Part shown: piece after piece, positions 62,417-64,000 of the stretch
Position numbering within the stretch: the first letter of the stretch is position 1
How the letters are laid out: each line of letters begins with the position of its first letter
NCBI RefSeq assembly: GCF_009912395.1
Contig: NZ_WNDO01000009.1
Location: forward strand, 1-64,000
Length of the DNA stretch: 64,000 nucleotides
Origin: Luteibacter sp.
Lineage (GTDB): Bacteria; Pseudomonadota; Gammaproteobacteria; Xanthomonadales; Rhodanobacteraceae
Reading direction: 5' to 3'
The notes under the pieces: generated by a model
Seen by the model: only the letters and a program-made list of their open reading frames with translations
What the model was told of the DNA's origin: nothing
Database searches by the model: none
Program-made: the position numbers and the translations under genes

Positions 62417-64000
62417 TCACGGACTCGCCGGCATCCATCGATACGTCGGCAGCGTCACGCTCGGCACCAAGGGCCCGACGAATGGGTTGTTTCCCGGATA
62501 GGCGTAGCGATTGAAATCGCCGAAGCGCTCCGGCACCGGGCCGGTGGAGGCGCGGCTCATGAATCGACCGATCGTCGGATCGTAGTAACGGGCCTTCAGG
62601 TAGACGAGGCCCGTATCCGCCTCTTCGAGCTCACCCATGTATCCCGGCCCCGAACCCGGCGTGCCCATCGAACGTGCGCCGAACGGACGCCAGTCGGATG
62701 TGGAGGTCAAGTTGGCCCGGTCGTCGGTGGTCGCCAGGACGCTGCCCTGCGGATCGGTGTAGTAGTACACAGCCCCTTGGTTCGGCGCTGCGCTGGCGAT
62801 GAGTTTCTTGCCCAGGTAGACGTATTTCGTACCGCGGCTGGTCGCCGGATCGTACTGCCACAGCAACTGGCCGGCGGTGTTGTACGCGTAGTACGTGGTG
62901 CCCTGTGGCGTCGTCTTCTTCACGCGACGTCCTGCCTCGTCGTAGACGTACGACGCCTTGCCGGTTACCGATACCAGTCGATTGGCATAGTCGAAGCCCA
63001 GTTCCTGGTCATCCTTGCGGATGGTGTTGCCGCGATTGTCGTAGACGAAGGTTCGTCGCGTCGAGCTATTGTCGATCGACCGCAGCAGGTTGAGGCTGTC
63101 GTAGCTGTAACCGTTGGAGACGTTCCCGCTGACCAGGGTGCGGATGTTGTCCAGGGCGTCGTATTCGTACCTTTCCGAACCGCCCGCAGGGCCGGCATCG
63201 ACGGAGACAAGACGATCGATGGGGTCGTACATCATGCTCCTGGATCGCGGGCTTCCCTGCGTGAGGTCGTTGATCACGCGAAGATTGCCGTTGGGGTCGT
63301 AGTACAGATCCTCGCTGATCAACGGCATGCCGTTGCCGTAGGTGAAATTGCGAAGCAGTTGGCGCGGATTCTTGTCCGCCATGTAGATCGCACCGCTTCC
63401 CAGGCCATACGTACGCGGCTCGCCATCGGCGAAGTAACGGACGTTCGAGGCATAACGGCCCACGGCCTGCGGCTGACCGAGACCGTTGGGCATGTACGTG
63501 ACGACGTCACCGTCCGGATAGGCAACGCTGCTCAACGCGCCGGTCGGATCGTAACCGTAGCCGAACACCCAGCCCTGGTTATCGACGGTCACCATTTCCG
63601 ACGTCGGCAGGCCTAGCTTGTTGCGCGTGTAGCGTCGGCCCACGGTTCCCGACATGACGCTTTCGAGGTTGCCACGCAGGTCGTATGTATAGCTCGTTGG
63701 TGCGATGCCACTGCCCGGATAGGTGACGGAAAGGAGACGGTTCATCGGATCGTAGGACCGCATCGCCTTCATCGCGTCGGCCACCTTGTCCTCGCCGCAA
63801 CCGGTGCCATTGAATGATGCCCCGCTGGCGCTCCAGACCAGGTTGCCGACATCGTCATGGCTCATGATTTCACTGCCGGATTCCGGCTCCCAGATCCTGC
63901 ACAGGCGATGTGCGCTGTCATAGCTCAGTGTCCGACGCAGGAACGGCACGAAGTTTCCGCCGCGGGACACCGAGACCGGGTTGCCGTAGACGTCGCGCTG
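62417..64000 (-). CDS. RHS/YD-repeat protein, C-terminal part (copy 3, 5' end beyond window)
   Basis: The frame is open to the right edge, giving at least 527 residues, so the N-terminus is missing. It is related to copies 1 and 2 (QRDVYGNPVS, LCRIWEPESGSEIMSHDD, GASFNGTGCGEDKVADAM) but more diverged. After TKYVYLGKKLIA it continues with the canonical RHS end: YYYTDPQGSVLATTDD, DTGLVYLKARYYDPTIGRFMS and FNRYAYPGNNP. The tail after NNP is only 20 residues (it ends RWMPASP) and lacks the DPxG cleavage motif and any toxin domain. It may be the ancestral form of the array or a copy that has lost its toxin. Confidence 0.85.
   Translation of the reverse strand, partial: QRDVYGNPVSVSRGGNFVPFLRRTLSYDSAHRLCRIWEPESGSEIMSHDDVGNLVWSASGASFNGTGCGEDKVADAMKAMRSYDPMNRLLSVTYPGSGIAPTSYTYDLRGNLESVMSGTVGRRYTRNKLGLPTSEMVTVDNQGWVFGYGYDPTGALSSVAYPDGDVVTYMPNGLGQPQAVGRYASNVRYFADGEPRTYGLGSGAIYMADKNPRQLLRNFTYGNGMPLISEDLYYDPNGNLRVINDLTQGSPRSRSMMYDPIDRLVSVDAGPAGGSERYEYDALDNIRTLVSGNVSNGYSYDSLNLLRSIDNSSTRRTFVYDNRGNTIRKDDQELGFDYANRLVSVTGKASYVYDEAGRRVKKTTPQGTTYYAYNTAGQLLWQYDPATSRGTKYVYLGKKLIASAAPNQGAVYYYTDPQGSVLATTDDRANLTSTSDWRPFGARSMGTPGSGPGYMGELEEADTGLVYLKARYYDPTIGRFMSRASTGPVPERFGDFNRYAYPGNNPFVGPLVPSVTLPTYRWMPASP

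Overview
The window is GC-rich chromosomal DNA from a gammaproteobacterium, most likely the Xanthomonadales/Lysobacterales, Rhodanobacteraceae side (Luteibacter- or Dyella-like). This rests on gene order (zapB-zapA-6S RNA-fau; cydP-cydA-cydB-cydX; yicC divergent from rph), the protein families, and two repeat types common in that order: REP hairpins beginning TGTAGGAGCGCGC and hairpin pairs flanked by GTCGTTCC and GGAACCCAGCG. The genus is inferred, not proven. No tRNA, rRNA, CRISPR array, IS element or prophage was recognised.

Layout. 1-595: repeats. 0.6-8 kb: argS, a TetR regulator with an operator-like palindrome, a cupredoxin plus orphan Cache-sensor pair, an Lrp regulator divergent from a LysE exporter, and hipBA. 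7.9-16.9 kb: yicC/rph, a GNAT-rdgB-hemW chain of overlapping genes, an ankyrin-bearing glutaminase, and a DUF1631-PilZ pair. 17-24.7 kb: pepQ, a 148-bp repeat array, a NagX-like membrane acyltransferase, the cyd bd-oxidase operon including the short cydX, and pepP with ygfB. 25.3-29.5 kb: zapB-like, zapA, 6S RNA, a structured leader, fau, EVE protein, rpiA and rmuC. A second 148-bp array precedes folE.

30.7-35.5 kb holds a three-gene MukF/MukE/SMC-like cassette whose ATPase is interrupted by an in-frame amber codon. 35.5-50 kb is housekeeping and transport: cysK, an EF-hand protein, a CPA2 antiporter, a Tet-type MFS pump, a GGDEF protein, VIT and FUSC membrane proteins, a YadGH-like ABC exporter, tag, dinG, hutD and a lipocalin.

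50.2-64 kb is an accessory region on the minus strand. It has three tandem RHS/YD-repeat genes, the most upstream cut by the window edge, and a downstream AT-richer stretch with a two-repeat small protein in the usual immunity-gene position. Two of the RHS proteins have Sec signal peptides and end in fibronectin-III-like modules instead of a toxin. Their cores share a stretch of about 940 bp that reads as identical, which points to recent gene conversion.

The best candidates for undescribed biology are the RHS-FN3 array with its neighbour, the amber-split SMC-like cassette, and the three-way-junction leader between 6S RNA and fau.
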